From contig CM055100.1 in assembly GCA_029204225.1 (NCBI GenBank), positions 8,632,713 to 8,696,712 of the forward strand: DNA of 64,000 nucleotides, read 5' to 3'. This stretch comes from Diphasiastrum complanatum. Its lineage: Eukaryota; Streptophyta; Lycopodiopsida; Lycopodiales; Lycopodiaceae. Shown piece by piece: positions 12,413 to 25,717 of this stretch (position 1 is its first letter; every line of letters starts with the position of its first letter). The notes beneath the pieces are model-generated. The model did not search any database and was not told the DNA's origin. It was given only the letters and a program-made list of their open reading frames with translations. The position numbers were made by a program, and so were the translations under genes.

Positions 12413-13924
12413 AGCGAAAGTGGGTGCCTGTTACAACTCTGGAAGACTGGAACTACCTTTCTCCTGAGCTTTTAGCTTGCAAGTTGCGTGTACTGACCCC
12501 TGATTTTCTGCAGCAGCAGCGGATCGTTCTCAAATTTCTTCGATTTTCCAGTTTTTGGGTAGTCACACTCACGTCTTTTGACTTATGTTTCTGTCCTCAT
12601 CAATAAGTCCTCGTCTTTCAATGCAGCACTACCTCTACCTTTTATTAGTGCATTGTTTTATGGACAGAAGTGTCTAAAAAATCCAGCTACAAAGAAGGAA
12701 CTTTTGAGACTCCAATAGAGAATGATGTCCATGAAGGGTCTTTCACCACCTCTTAGAAGATCCCTTACAAGATGTTCCATAAATGTATCTATATACATGT
12801 AGCACATTTCAAAACTAAACATCATGCCAAGCCATGGATTCCAAGGCATTTTGTGCACTTGAAGATACATCAATTAAAATATTAAGTGCATAAATAATGT
12901 TGCCAAAGACAACTTGTCTTGCTTGGTCCATATGATTGAGCCTAGATGGCTCCATCTTGATACTCAAGATTCTTCTTGGAGTCCTCGGGTCTTGAGCTTG
13001 ATCCTCCACCTACGTAACACGCCATGCTGTAATCTGTAAAGACTGTAAAGAGTACACACACAGATTGCTGCGGAGGAGCCTGGGATAGGAATGCCGCAGG
13101 CATTTCTGAATCAGTTTGCTGGTTTTCTTCCGTTGTTGGATGTGGGCTCCATGGATGAGTAATGCTCTGAGCTCTCTTGCATCAATGCCTTGAAATCCAA
13201 CAAAGCAGTAAAATCGAGCTATACATTGGGATTGAACAAGTCTCGAGATTGGGTTTGATCTTCGAATGGAACCCATTTTCGGAATTCTGTCAAGGATGTT
13301 GGATTGACTAACCAAAAAGAGAAGGAGCAGGAGACTTGAAATGTATTTAAGCAACCAAGGAATCAGGATCCTTTAGTACCTGGCCTGCTTCGAGCTTTAC
13401 ACCAGCGTTCCGGAGGTACAGCGAAAAGCTCAAACAATGAATCTCATATCATGTCATGTCCGCCTTGCGTCCTACCTTTCTGTTGTTTGTATCCCCGCCC
13501 CACTGGATGCTTGAATGCCTGAAAACTTAGGTGCTCAGATTAACAACGTTGAAAACTCTGATGTGTTCGATCCTTTCAATCAATGCCTGAACCAGCATCC
13601 TTCGCAGACTTTCTGACATATGTTCCTTATTACAATCCAGTCATATCTCAGTTGTCAACATTAATAGTCGTGCATCTTCCCAAAGATCTCGTACAATTGT
13701 GTTGTCTTTATTTTCAAGTCTTGTGTTGAATTTCTACAATTTAGCTTCCGCATTATGCAAATTTACGTGGGGATCTGTCAATACCCGATGAATTAATCAC
13801 TTACAATGAGTTAAATTTGTAATAGTGCTGAAGCGTTTTTGCGGTAGTCTGGGAGCTTCCTCGAGTGACTCAGGCTTGTTCGAAGATTATTTGCTCCTGA
13901 TTATTTTAACCTCTGCAACTAAAT

Positions 13925-16900
13925 ATGAGGCGGCCGATTGGAAAGATGAGGGTCATCGCAATAACTGCAATTGTCTGTTGGACAATGTTAAGTTGTTTGC
14001 ATGCTGCTCCAAAGACGTTGCACATAGACACAGACATGGACAATGAGGATGGGCTAGCTCTTATGTACCTTCTAAAGCAACCTCGCTCGCAAATTCATGT
14101 CAAGGTAATCTTCATGATCTGTTTCTTTGTGTGCCTACAATTCATAGTTTATTTTTGAAGTGGTTGCAATGTGACGATCCTGGAATTAGACCAGAGTACG
14201 AATGGTGATTCCACTGAGCCCACTGGATCTCAACATCGTGGGCATCTTGTTTATCACGGGCACGCAAAGTCTTAAATTTCACGATTTAGGGGCTTGTATG
14301 TAAGCTTCAGTCTCAAAATTCGTCTGTCCACGCATAACACTCCAAATTATTCTCTTATAAATGGAATTGCACGGTGCTCAGAACAATAAATTCATGGTAG
14401 TAAAAGAACAGCGTGGCGATTTACAAGTGCCTTAGATTCTGTAAAGGTTGCCAATTCTTCGGAATTTACAAACTGCGTTACCTGTGCACTGTGCAGCCAG
14501 GATAGACAAAATCCTTTCAACTTTTTCAAAAAAATAATTCGAAACGAGACCTTAAAAGAAACGTTAATGCAACAATATGATTTTAAGACACACATGCCTT
14601 CCCAGCATGTACAGGGTAAAACCCCGGAGGCGGGACCTTATGCCCCCATACTCCGGGGCTTTACTCGTTGTAAAGGCCCACTCCCTGCCCTGGCAGGTTT
14701 GCGTGCGCAATTCTGGACCAAGGCAATGTCAGCAAGGCTTCACGTATATATAGGGTAAAGCCCTACCTGGGGGCTTTGCACGGCAATCTTGACACTTGTT
14801 TTGATTTGTTTTTGGATTGCCATGCCCAGACATCATAGCTAACGAGGCATTATGGCTGACATGCTCTTGGATTCTCTTGGCATATTTGGAATCTTGGCGA
14901 ACTCGGGACGTGGGAAGCTTCCAAGGCAGTTTCGAGGGAGTGAGGGATCTTCCCTCCCTTGAAAACAATTCCGAGTTTCTGCCCATGGCTTCTTTAGAAG
15001 GTTGTGTAATACTCAACTTTTCCAGTGGAAGGTTGTGTAATGAGGTAAAGAGCACTATCGATGAAATTCTGATTGGAGAGGTAGCTATATATCCTTCATA
15101 AAAATCGAGGATCCAGTTGTATGACATACTTCATATGAAAGCCAAAATTTCTCATAACCTATGATGAATTTGATCATTAGCAAGGAAGAAAAAGCATAAA
15201 ATATCACATCATGCCGAGGGTTATGATAAATGGAGCTACTTTTTCACCTTTCTGTGCACTTTTTCTTTGGGTCAAATAGAGACACTTTAAGCCTAGATAT
15301 TCCCATGTGAAATGTTTCAACAGTATAAACCACCAGCTTTGATCTAGGCTAAACAAATGGTTTAGCTCAGCCTTCAGACCGTTGTTGCTTGTTCTGAATG
15401 CATTCCGTTTTGGAACGTGAACTGAATTTTCTTTTTCCTTGAAATTATTGCAAAGTAGGGAACCTTAAATAGGCTGTTTAGACATAAAAACCAAATATAC
15501 ATACGCTTGCTACCTTTGGTTACTATTGAATAGCTTCAATTCAGACTCAATGTTCATAGATGGTGCAAATTTTAAACATAAGTTTCTTCAAAGACTTCAA
15601 AAGAAGTTGAGTTCCCCAAAGATGATTTCAAAATTTTCTTTTGGGGAAGGGATTTTTCAGATGAGAAAAAAATTCGAATTTCTTGACATTTTGAATATAC
15701 CAAACCTGTTCTGTTCTGAACATACGGAACAAAACAATCCATACCTTTTACGGGTATCTATCCTTCACGGTGCATTGTGCACTGCTGTGTGAAGCTCATT
15801 AAACTAATGCTGGAGATAATAGTTCAAACATTAAACTTTTCAGAATATGGCTTTTTTCCTGCATAACAAGTCCTGAGTTGTGAGATTCTTCCTGAATCTG
15901 CAATAGTCAGGTGCAATATACACAAATCTACGTTTGCATATAAGTGGCAAATTCTTTTCTTATGCAAGCTTAATTTCAGTCCAATACTTCCCATGATCAG
16001 ACAGCCAAAATGTGATGACCATAAGCACGATGGAAAATTGAGCCTCATGTATATTAAATGAGAAGAGCTACCTATCCACATCATCCAAAAAAGTCGGACT
16101 GGTGATTGGGATTAGGATGACCCTGCGAATAAAGCTTGTCAAGCAACTTCTAAATATTATTCTGTTGTTGCTATAACATCGTTCAAAGGGCCGCCATATT
16201 TAATTAAAGTTGTTGCAACGTCTAGATGTTGCTTTGAGTAGAACCATCTGATTTGTGTTACCCAACAATACACAGAACCAGACAACACAAAGGCTCTTGC
16301 AAAAGATGGAGTCTCATGATAGAGAATAACCAGAATTGCACACTAGAGACTATGGCAGAGCAAGAACAAAAAGTATGATCAAGCTTGGATAAGCAAAATA
16401 TAGAGATGAGACTATCACCGTCCATCTCCTCACTGCAGAGCACACTAGTCATGGATCAAAGTATTGTAGGCCTACACTTGTACAATCAAATGATTTCACA
16501 AATATAATCCATGCATTATTGCACATTACAAGCAACTAATTGGGGCCTTTCATGCAGGCTTAGTAAACTCGAGAAAAACCTGAAGTTTCCCTTGCACATG
16601 TATTCATTGCATGTCTCTTCTGCATGCAATAATCTGTGTGTTGGCACACATGCAAGGCTAAAACATGAAGTAGGGCGGAAATGCCATATCATAAAGTACA
16701 TGCAGGAATGGAATCTGCTCATGAATTGTACCATAGAAGGTTTGATTCCACTTTCTTTAAGTGTACGAATGTTGTAACGTTGATCCATATGATATATAAT
16801 CCAAATGCATTCCCCTCAGTACTCAGGTGCATTTACCCCCTCACAAAACTGCAGCTGGGAGCAGTTAAGTCCACTGTCAACAGGACCAATCCAATTATTA

Positions 16901-19900
16901 ACACAAATCTGGGTACTTCCTGTTGGTGAACTTTCTAGGTCGCAACACAACCTTTTTCGGCTGCTGATACTGAAGGTTGGTAGCTTGGTATTAAGAAGAC
17001 AGGGCATGAGATCAGATGTTAAACATATAACACAAATTTGACAACAATAACTAGTCTGCTAGTTATTGTGAGATGTAAGGTGAGTAACTGCTATGGATTG
17101 CAAGCCTTGAATTCCCATAAAAAACAAAGTGTATCCACTAGTCTGTCATCTGAGAAGATGTGAAGCAACTCTACATTAAAAGGATGCACTTGCCTGTAAG
17201 GATGAATCACACCGTGTTCCTGAAATTCCTTTAAAACCTGACATGGGACTTGATTGCAATGTTTCCGGCATTTTTAGGATCGGCCTTTTGCGAGTTGGAA
17301 GAATCAGCATTTAAGGTGATTCAAAGTTGGTTCATCTCGGTAAGAATCAGAGAATTGTGGGATCACAAAGAATCCAAGTTGGGTGGGTGAGCCGAACTTG
17401 CGCATCATAAACCATCTGACCACGTGGAAAGATAATTCTCCTTATAATGGTTTTGAGTCTTTATCATTCTCGGTATTTCCCTTCAGTGCTGCGTAACTTT
17501 TAGGTGTTGTTTGTTATGTCATGGACAATTTCCCAGTCTTAACTGTACTACTGACTGCGACTTGCCACTATCTAACAGTGTTCTACTGGATGCTATTCAG
17601 AATCAAGCACATTTTTTAAGAACGTACATAACCGCTCTTCAAAAGTGCAATGGGTTTTTCATCTAAGTTGCCTTTATTTCCTATCAAATAAGATTACAGC
17701 TGTACAGTCCCGCCTCAAGTCCTGAAATCCTTTTCAAATGCTTGATGACTAGCTATATAAAAGTTGTAATCTTCTACTGCCCATGGTAAGAGAAAAAAAA
17801 CTAGATTTTCAAAGCCTAGCCTTCATAATTGAAGTATATGAACGTAGCAGTCGTGAGCAGTGATAGTGGACATGTGGCATTATTTCATTGGTTGAGAACA
17901 AGCAGATTATGAGCCATATAGCACAGACTGCAAACAGATTTAAGATCTTGACCATCTATCTCTATCCTGCTACGTCAGATATCGTTCATTCGACGGTGGG
18001 CTACAGCTTGTAGCAGTATTCGCCGCTCTCGAGGCTCAGCCTGCTACACGCAATAGCCCACCTCTGAATGAACGATACCTAGTCCATAATCATTATTGCA
18101 TTTACCTTAAATCTTTGAGCTTGTTTTAAATGCATGTATAAGAGTCTTGTTTTCTCATGTTCTAAACAAACTTAATTGCTGGCAGGCAATAACAATCAAT
18201 GCAAATAGCTGGTCAAATGCTGGATCTGCTATAAATACCGTCTATGATATCTTGTACATGATGGACCGTGAGGACATTCTCGTCGGAATTGGTGGAGAAG
18301 GAGGTATAACTGATAATGGCACAATCCTTCCAAATGTTGGTGGTTATCTGCCTATTATTGACCAGGTAAATAACTCTTCCCATCTAATACATGACAAGGG
18401 TGTCCATGAGAAAACCATATTTTTGCTAAGATGACCTCGAAAGCACAAAGAGCTGGATGGGCATATTTTGTGACATAAGCATAAACATTCTAAGGTGGTT
18501 CGTGTGTGGTATGTGTGAAGTGAACTTATCGTTGATGCTGAATATTATTGTGATCCTGGAAAATATCTGGCGGGACAAAGAAATCCGGCTTTGTGCTGGC
18601 AGCCTGGCAAAGCTTATAATATTGCTAAAACCTGTGATCATACAGGGACTTTCAACAGCAGGCGGATGCCGCTACAGAGAAGCTATTCCTCCAGGCCAAG
18701 GTGGACGTTTGGATGTTGACACCAACTATGGTCTTCGAAGACAATTCCTCCCACAGGTGCACTAACTTCTAATAGTTTTGAAGAAAAATTTCTTGCAAAA
18801 TTTTGCTTTAACCTTTCCTGATTTATATTAATGAATGACTCCATTTCTTGATTAATATCAGGCTTAGACATTGAGTGCAGAATATAGTAAAGGATCTATG
18901 TAATGTCAATCAAAGTGTGAGCAATTCTCAAAGTAATTTTCTAGGATCTATGTTACGTCAATCAAAGTATGAGCAATTCCCAAAGTAATAACCAGTCTGA
19001 TCGGTGTCCTTGTTGTCCATTTCATTAAATATGTTTCCAGTAGATTTGTTTTCCTGACATCTGTCAAAGTTCGTTCATTATCACGAGAAGTAGCTACAAT
19101 CCATATTGCGAAATACATTTTCTAGAGCTTTCAAATCTTAATGGGACCGCTATAGTACTTTATAGTAACCTGGACCTGTTCAACAGATACGCATATTTGG
19201 AAGTCTATGTCTGTTGTAGAGGCAACATTAACATGAAATTGAAGCTTATGCTTATGATCTACAGGGAGAAAGGCATTATGTTCCTTTAAAACAGCGCACT
19301 GCACAAGAGGTGTTGGTGGAAACATTATCTGAGGGACCAACCACGATCTTGCTATTGGGAGCTCACACCAACTTGGGAATACTGCTCTTATCACATCCTG
19401 AGCTCAAGAAAAACATAGAGCACATTTACATTATGGGTGGTGGCGTGCACTCCTCCAATCCAACAGGTTGCTGCCCAAGTGGATCCGGCCTATCATGCAT
19501 ACCAGCACAGTGTGGGAATGTAGGGAATCTATTCAGCGCATATCATACCAATCCATGGGCTGAATTCAACATTTTTACAGATCCTTTTTCTGCATATCAG
19601 GTCTTACCGATCAATCTCTCTTGCCTTATTTAATTTCAGTCGTTCTGCTTGGGTCATAATTTCTGAGTTTAAATATGTATGCTTTGTTTCAGGTTTTTCA
19701 TTCAGGTGTTCCCATCACTCACGTTCCATTAGATGTCACAAATTATGTTCCCGTGTCTCAAGTGTTTCTTTCCACTCTTGGGAAAAACCCAGAAACGCTG
19801 GAGGCTCAATACGTTTATCAGACTTTTAACATATTGCGTGAGACTTGGTTCGATGACAACTTTTACAATGTACGTATGTTGCTTGTGTTTGTTTTCAGCT

Positions 19901-22900
19901 TTGTTTCTTTGATGCGGCTTCTGGTTGAGCCTTGTTTCTCAATACGTGATATGGATCTTCATAAAAAGCTCGGTAAAGATTGGACTCTGAACATAATTAC
20001 TTACTCATAGAAAGATAAACAGCTTATTAGTGAGTTATACTTCTGGCAACGTTTACAGTGTATATATGTTGCTTATGTTTGTTTCCGGATTTGTTTCTTT
20101 GATGCTGCTCTTTGGTTGAGTCTTGTTTATACAAAGTTCGGTAGAGATTGGACTCTGGCGATAATTATTTATTCATAGACAGATAATTAACGTAATAGCC
20201 TCATACTCGATTCTTGTTTAGCAAATCATTGCAGTTTTCATTCAGGACTGCCATTTTAAAAAGTTCGGTAAAGATTGGACTCTGGCGATAATTATTTATT
20301 CATAGCCAGATAATTAACATAATAGCCTTATACATGATTCTTTTTAGCAAATCATTGCAGTTTTCATTTAGGACTGTCACATGTACCATTCATCAACCGA
20401 TAGATCCTTTTGGAACTTTTCACCGGCTCATTGTTTTACACCCCATAGACGTGAAACTGTTGTAGCTTTTCTCAGTCAGGATAGAGATGTCAAACTCACA
20501 CACTTTCGAGCGCTGTGTATCTGTACAGAGCTTCTTCTTGTGGGACTCTTTTGCATCAGCAGTTACCATCTCGGGCATGTTGACTGGACACAATCCACAC
20601 AAGAATAAGTATGCAGTGATCCACCCCAAAAATATCACTGTATTGACTTCTGACAAACCATATGGCATCAATGATGGCTCCAACCCTTTCTTTGACAATA
20701 GAACAATGCCAAAGTTTCATTTGCAAAAGGGTGGTGTTCACAGTGGGCACGTGCAAACAGGCATTCAGGACCCTTTCTGTTTGGTTCCAGATGGTAAAGG
20801 TACTTGCATGGTAAGTGCCACTCGCAGACTGATTTGATGCTACAAACAAGTTCAAAATCTCAATGTATTGACTACAATGACTCTGCTGTGGTTTTTTATT
20901 GGTTTTGCCTTTGCTCACAACAAGCTCTCAAACGTCCTGCATGGTAAAATTTGATTAACAGTGAAATATGCTTCTCTGTTTCCCACTAAAATCATAGTCC
21001 CAACATTTTGATCATGAATTATTCAAGAAGTAGTTTATCTGTGCTGAAAAATTATTTCATCTGTCCAAAGTGTCCAAAGCACATGCTTACCAGGACCATG
21101 AATGTATAGCTAAAGGCCTTGATGAATGACACAGCATTTAAACAATTTGCTACTCTGTAAATACTTATCACCGCAAAATGCAGCATAGTCAGCATAATTG
21201 AGTTTAGGAGCATTTGGATGTGCTGACATATGACAGACTTTTTGAGATGCACGAAATTAGAAAAAACTCTATAATTCTAAAGAAGTAAAATAGGTAACAA
21301 CTTCCTGAAAGGAAGACACCATGAACTCGTGATAAATAGCAGCATCCCTTATTGCTAGGATCTACAAGTCAACTACTGCCTTTTTTTATCTACATAATAA
21401 TCTAGAGTTGCTGAGCTAAAATGTTTATGACGGATATCCTTGTGCTTAATAGGATGGATACACAAAAGAGGTACAGAATGGCGGTGCACTTATTCAGGTT
21501 GCTCTGCTTCCAAAACCAAATAAGGTTATGACTAGTACCCTAAAGACACAATTCTATGCAGACTACATTCATGTAAGTAAATATTTCATACTTTGTATAG
21601 TTGTAATCAATCTTTTTAACTAAAATGCCTTTTTCAGAACTGTAGTTTTTATTGCGAAGTTTTCTTTATGCTTATTGCTCCGTGCTTCTTCATTCATGGG
21701 AAAAGTGACTATGATATTGTCTTGATCTAATATCCAATATACCACTGAAGATCTGAATTACAGATCTAGCTTCCTGCAAGCTATAAAGCTTCACATAAGT
21801 AGCATTTCAAGAGTTACAACTGATCAACAAATGTTCTGGCAACAGCATGAAGTTAGTATCCATCGCAATTGTCTGTAAGAAGTGCTGATATATCCATACT
21901 GTAAAAACATCCAATGTGCATGATCCACATGCTTAGTTGTTTCATCTTATTCGAGGTGATTACCTTGCTCTTCTTTAAGTCTTTCTTTACTTAGTAGGAC
22001 TTTGAAGTCATAGAAAATGACAAGATAAACAGCCATTGCTGCAAGAAACTGATTTTCATGAATAACACAATTGTACGTACGTTTTTATATTTCAAGCCAA
22101 TCCAGATTGTGCTGAGTCAGGAAACTTAAAGCTACATCTGCCAAGTATTGTCGAACAGTATTAAACTTGAAATTCTGGTTGTTTGCATGTTCTTATGTAA
22201 GAGCTCTAGCCATTTTCAGATGTTTGGCTCACAACAGTATAGCCATTGTTATGTTTTTATAGCTTTTTGTTTTAGCTTAATGACCAAATTTCCTAACCTT
22301 ACTGTGCACTACTGATAAGCATAACCCACTATGAGGCATTAGATTGGTAGCGTTGATTCTCTTCGATATTTTGAGGAAGTGTAGGCCGTCTTAACTTTTG
22401 CTAATGTCTTGGCAGTTTTGGTAATTTATTTCACTTTTCTACTTTGATCACACATAGGCAAGTAGTTCTGAGAATCAAGTCAAGTTTCTTATTTTTCACA
22501 TTCAAGTTACATTGACCTGCACTGCATATGACTCAAGAAATGATAGCATGGTAATGTTGGAATCCAATTTCTTTTATTCAGTTCACACATTTGATGATAT
22601 AAGCATGGATTTGCAGGACCTTAACTTGCCAACGCAAACTGCTCGCTTCAACTTTGAATCAGAGTTCCTGCATTTTAAAAAAGTCTTTTATCGTCCAAAC
22701 CTTTCCAAAAAGATTCTGGGAAAACCTGTTATTTTTGACATGGACATGAGCCCAGGGGATTTTATTACATTGTTCTACCTTCTCAAGACGCCAGTAGAGC
22801 TCATTAATCTAACGGTGAGTAAAATTGATACTAACTTTCAGAGCTCCCGCATCTGGTTGTACTTTTTAGTTTTTACAGAAATGCTATTTGATGCTATTAT

Positions 22901-25717
22901 TTGACTTCCTGAAGCTGGCAGCTTTGCAAGGCTAAAAACTCAATTGTGTCCCGGACGCCTTTAATCAACAATCATATTCTGTTCTTTATGATATCCCAAT
23001 GTACCTTAGAAGGTCACTGCTCAAGTTGACTACATACATACCGTCATTCGCAGCGTGGGACCTCCAAGCTGATTAGTAAACCTTGTAGTTTTCTTCTTCC
23101 CGCCAGAGGATGATTTGCAGGCAACGTCTAACCGATTATTCTCAAAATTCTAAATAAACAGCATAATGGCTTCGTGCAATTACTTCTCAACAAATGCTAC
23201 TATAGTCTATTGACAAAGTTGTTGAAGCACTATGCGATTGTCACAGGCCATCACTGTAACGACAAATGGATGGGCAAATCCAGCAGCCATTGACATCGTA
23301 TATGATGTTTTACACATGATGGGACGCGATGACATCCCTGTAGGCCTTGGAAGCTATTTTGCTTTAAATCAGTCGTTTCCTCCCTTCCATAGCACAGGTA
23401 ATTGTAAATATAGTCAAGCTATTCCTCTTGGATCTGGAGGCCTTCTGGACTCGGATACATTCTTTGGGCTTGCTCGTGAGCTGCCTCGGAGTCCTCGAAG
23501 GTCAGTTAATATTCTCTACAAAGTAAAAGTCTGCATTTATCGATAGTGCATTTGGAAACACGTAATTGTAGTATTTTACTTCTCAAATTGTTTCAGAAAG
23601 ATTGAAATGGATCGGAAAGGGGTTTTAAGCACATGAGAGTGAGGACTGATGCAATTATTGGATTGTACTTGTCATGGAAATTGGCAACACAAAATCTCTG
23701 CTTGTGGTGATCTTAAAAGATCCTGCTGTATCTAGATTATATATTCATGGTTTTTTTAAGGTCTAGTTATCATCTAGTATATAATGATCGCGATTGCATG
23801 ACCTACTGGTATTTAAGATTTTAGAGATTCAAGTGCGAATCCGCTGTAAGCGAACTTTTTTGGGCAGTTATACCGCACAAAACTCTGTGAAATTTGGAGC
23901 CCCCCGAACAACAGACCATCCAGAACTGAGGCAGCCCCTTGCAAATGAAGTTTTGCTTAATGTCTTTAGCAGCCTAAACAATGAAGCAGGAGTGACTATT
24001 CTTTCAAGCGGTCCTTTAACGAACATTGCAACCCTGCTGTTGGCGAATTCAAGTCTGCATACGAAAATTAAGGTCAGAAAGGTTATTGCCGCGTTAGAAT
24101 CCTTTTATTCCTTGCAAGATTTATATATTATTGCTATCTCAACGGTTGCAATTTTCGTGCGGTTTTGGGCAAGCCGAGAATCCATTTTTCTTATGTATTC
24201 TCGTAAGGAGACTGAAAAACTCGGAGGGCAAGCTAATTTGTGCTGTCTTTTCTGTGTACTAATTCTGCAGGAATTATACATAATGGGTGGATCGATAGCA
24301 GGACAAGGAAATCTTTATACGATACCCAAAAATACAAAAGCCGAGTTCAATTTCTTTTTAGATCCAGAAGCTGCTCTAGTTGTATTGAATTCGCAAATCA
24401 ATATAACTTTGATTCCTCTTGACATCACTGGCAAAATTCCCCTCTCTGAAGCTTACCTTGACATTCTCGAAAAGTACGAAAAAACCCCTGAGCTAGAGTT
24501 TGTACATAAGCTTCTATCAACAACCTGGATGCTCCATTCTCAAGGAGGCCCTTATAATTTCGCAGTAAGTAGCTGTTGCCTGGCTTAAGAATCACATGTA
24601 AAGTGGTTGTTTGCTGTTAATCGATCAATCAAATGATAACAAATTTTCATGATGATACTATTACATCTTATCTTCCATTACATTCTACGGACTGCTTAAT
24701 CCCTGCTAATTATGTGATAAACCCAATATTTTGATTCATTGTCACCATAATAGTAAACTTTATTCTTTTTGGCCAATAATTTTGATCTAAAATTGTGTAG
24801 CAACATCAGGTGACTTTTCGCAATTTCTTTGCAGATTGAGGCGGATTAGTGACAAACGTTCACAGTATGCCACAGCGCTTAACGTAGTTTAGTGGTTTAC
24901 TGTATTCACACTGTGAAAAATGAATAAGTTGTTTACATTTTTGTGTTCTAGAAATTTCTTGTGCTTCCATGTCAACCAAATATCAGAATCTGACATTAAC
25001 TTACGGCTAGATGCAATTTGTCTGAAACTCGTATGCCTATGAACAAGCACACCAAAGATGAGAAACCGCCCTGTCATATTGCCTCGATCATTGATATGTT
25101 GCAAATTGACAATGACAATCATTTCACAGTTTAATTCCAACTAAAGTAGATTTCTCCAGGCTCTATTTGAAAATTCACATATTGCGCTTTTTTTATGAGA
25201 AATTATTATCTGGTATCCGTCTCCAGTCAAAACTCTCATGAAGTAGTGCTCAGTGCTAGTCTTCATTTTCTTTTCCTGCCTATTGCAACTTCTCCAGACT
25301 TTCAGAGAGGCCGTACTTGTTTGCACTGCAACCACTCTTTTGAAGTTGTGTTATAGCTCTGGTTTCTTATTCTTGCACGTCCTTTGTGTGGTTGAGATGA
25401 TAGATTCTCATATTCTTTGTCTTTGTCCTCTGTTGCAGCAATATCTTTTGGGAGATCCACTCGCTGCCGCCGTCTTGGTCAATCCACAAAATATTAGGAC
25501 CACATTTAATGAAAAAAAGATTACAGTGGAGTCTACTGGGGATATTTCTACCGATGGCTGGACCAAAGTTGATAAAGCGGGTGTACCAATCCGTTATGTA
25601 AGCTCTGTGGATAAGAAAGCATATGAGCTACACCTTGCAGCTGTTCTCAGCAGTCATACTCAAACTGCAGTCGTGCCAAGCTTTGCGTCACAGAAGAAGC
25701 AGTGGGGTAAGCTATAA
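13925..25717 (+). CDS. NSH3: Secreted double-domain purine nucleoside hydrolase, NSH3-like (12 exons)
   Basis: Exons: 13925-14104, 18186-18365, 18646-18756, 19265-19600, 19693-19869, 20529-20810, 21453-21572, 22617-22814, 23247-23500, 23868-24072, 24271-24564, 25439-25717. All introns are GT-AG. The join gives 871 codons plus TAA with no frame break, close to the roughly 890 aa of Arabidopsis NSH3. Residues about 8-27 are a signal peptide, which fits the apoplastic location of NSH3, an enzyme that splits inosine, guanosine and adenosine into base and ribose. The N-terminal domain has an Asp motif at 35-42 (D-T-D-M-D-N-E-D), GAHTN, YIMGGG, AEFN and LWDSF (Asp 334). The C-terminal domain has FDMDMSPGD at 502-510, GPLTN, YIMGGS, AEFN and GDPLAAAV (Asp 785). 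In the N-terminal motif the usual DD is ED, and in the C-terminal motif it is GD. A second in-frame ATG at 13946 would give the signal peptide directly. The gene order and lack of breaks argue that it is functional. Confidence 0.93.
14105..18185 (+). other. Intron 1 of the nucleoside hydrolase gene
   Basis: 4.1 kb, donor GTAATC and acceptor GGCAG. No coding remnant was recognised. A GC-richer patch at 14612-14790 contains several GGGGCTTT/AAAGCCC words that could fold. The hairpin at 17980-18077 lies about 110 bp before exon 2. Confidence 0.8.
17980..18077. repeat. 98-bp near-perfect hairpin in intron 1
   Basis: The 24-base left arm starting TATCGTTCATTC (17980-18003) is the reverse complement of 18054-18077 with two mismatches. 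Inside the loop TGTAGCAG and CTGCTACA pair as a second stem. The likely explanations are a small MITE or a small-RNA precursor; the sequence alone does not decide. Confidence 0.8.
18891..18989. repeat. Tandem duplication in intron 3, period 52 bp
   Basis: AGGATCTATGTAATGTCAAT at 18891 recurs with few changes at 18943, and both copies end CAAAGTAAT. Confidence 0.85.
19850..20376 (+). repeat. Nested tandem duplications covering the exon 5 donor and intron 5
   Basis: The exon 5 end plus its donor (…ACAACTTTTACAATGTACG, about 19857-19875) is echoed at about 20048-20070 (GGCAACGTTTACAGTGTAT), and similarity continues for about 120 bp. Downstream, AAAGTTCGGTAGAGATTGG at 20133 recurs at 20260 (period 127 bp), with a more diverged copy near 19966. 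Intron 5 therefore grew by repeated local duplication that copied a splice donor. Confidence 0.7.
22617..25717 (+). other. C-terminal nucleoside hydrolase domain (exons 8-12)
   Basis: These exons encode residues 463-871, preceded by the linker exon 7 (21453-21572). The second Asp motif is D-M-D-M-S-P-G-D (503-510), where the ribose-binding Asp of the usual DD pair is Gly; plant NSH3 proteins share this. Exon 9 has the NGWANPA and HMMGRDD segment, and exon 10 has GAPR and GPLTN. Exon 11 has YIMGGS and AEFN. Exon 12 has GDPLAAAV, where family members usually have HDP. Intron 10 (24073-24270, 198 nt) has no in-frame stop, so retaining it would add 66 residues without breaking the frame. Confidence 0.85.

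Larger units (their letters stand above)
13925..20810 (+). other. N-terminal nucleoside hydrolase domain (exons 1-6)
   Basis: These exons encode residues 1-422. Exon 1 gives the signal peptide and calcium/ribose Asp motif. Exon 2 gives the ANSWSNAG and [11 protein letters not shown] segment. Exon 3 gives [13 protein letters not shown]. Exon 4 holds [19 protein letters not shown], a Cys-rich loop (residues about 222-240) and AEFNIF. Exon 5 gives [14 protein letters not shown]. Exon 6 gives LWDSF and [11 protein letters not shown]. The Cys-rich insertion fits a secreted, disulfide-stabilised protein. Every exon but 9/10 ends in phase 0, so single exons could be skipped or exchanged without a frameshift. 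Confidence 0.85.

Noticed and set aside
13010-13354. 114-codon minus-strand frame with a hydrophobic leader, upstream of the main first exon
   Set aside because: It begins with TTG rather than ATG, matches no family I know, and lies where the gene's promoter should be.
23794-24588. Single 264-codon frame as a separate gene
   Set aside because: It is exons 10 and 11 of the hydrolase with the stop-free intron between them and intron 9 sequence in front.
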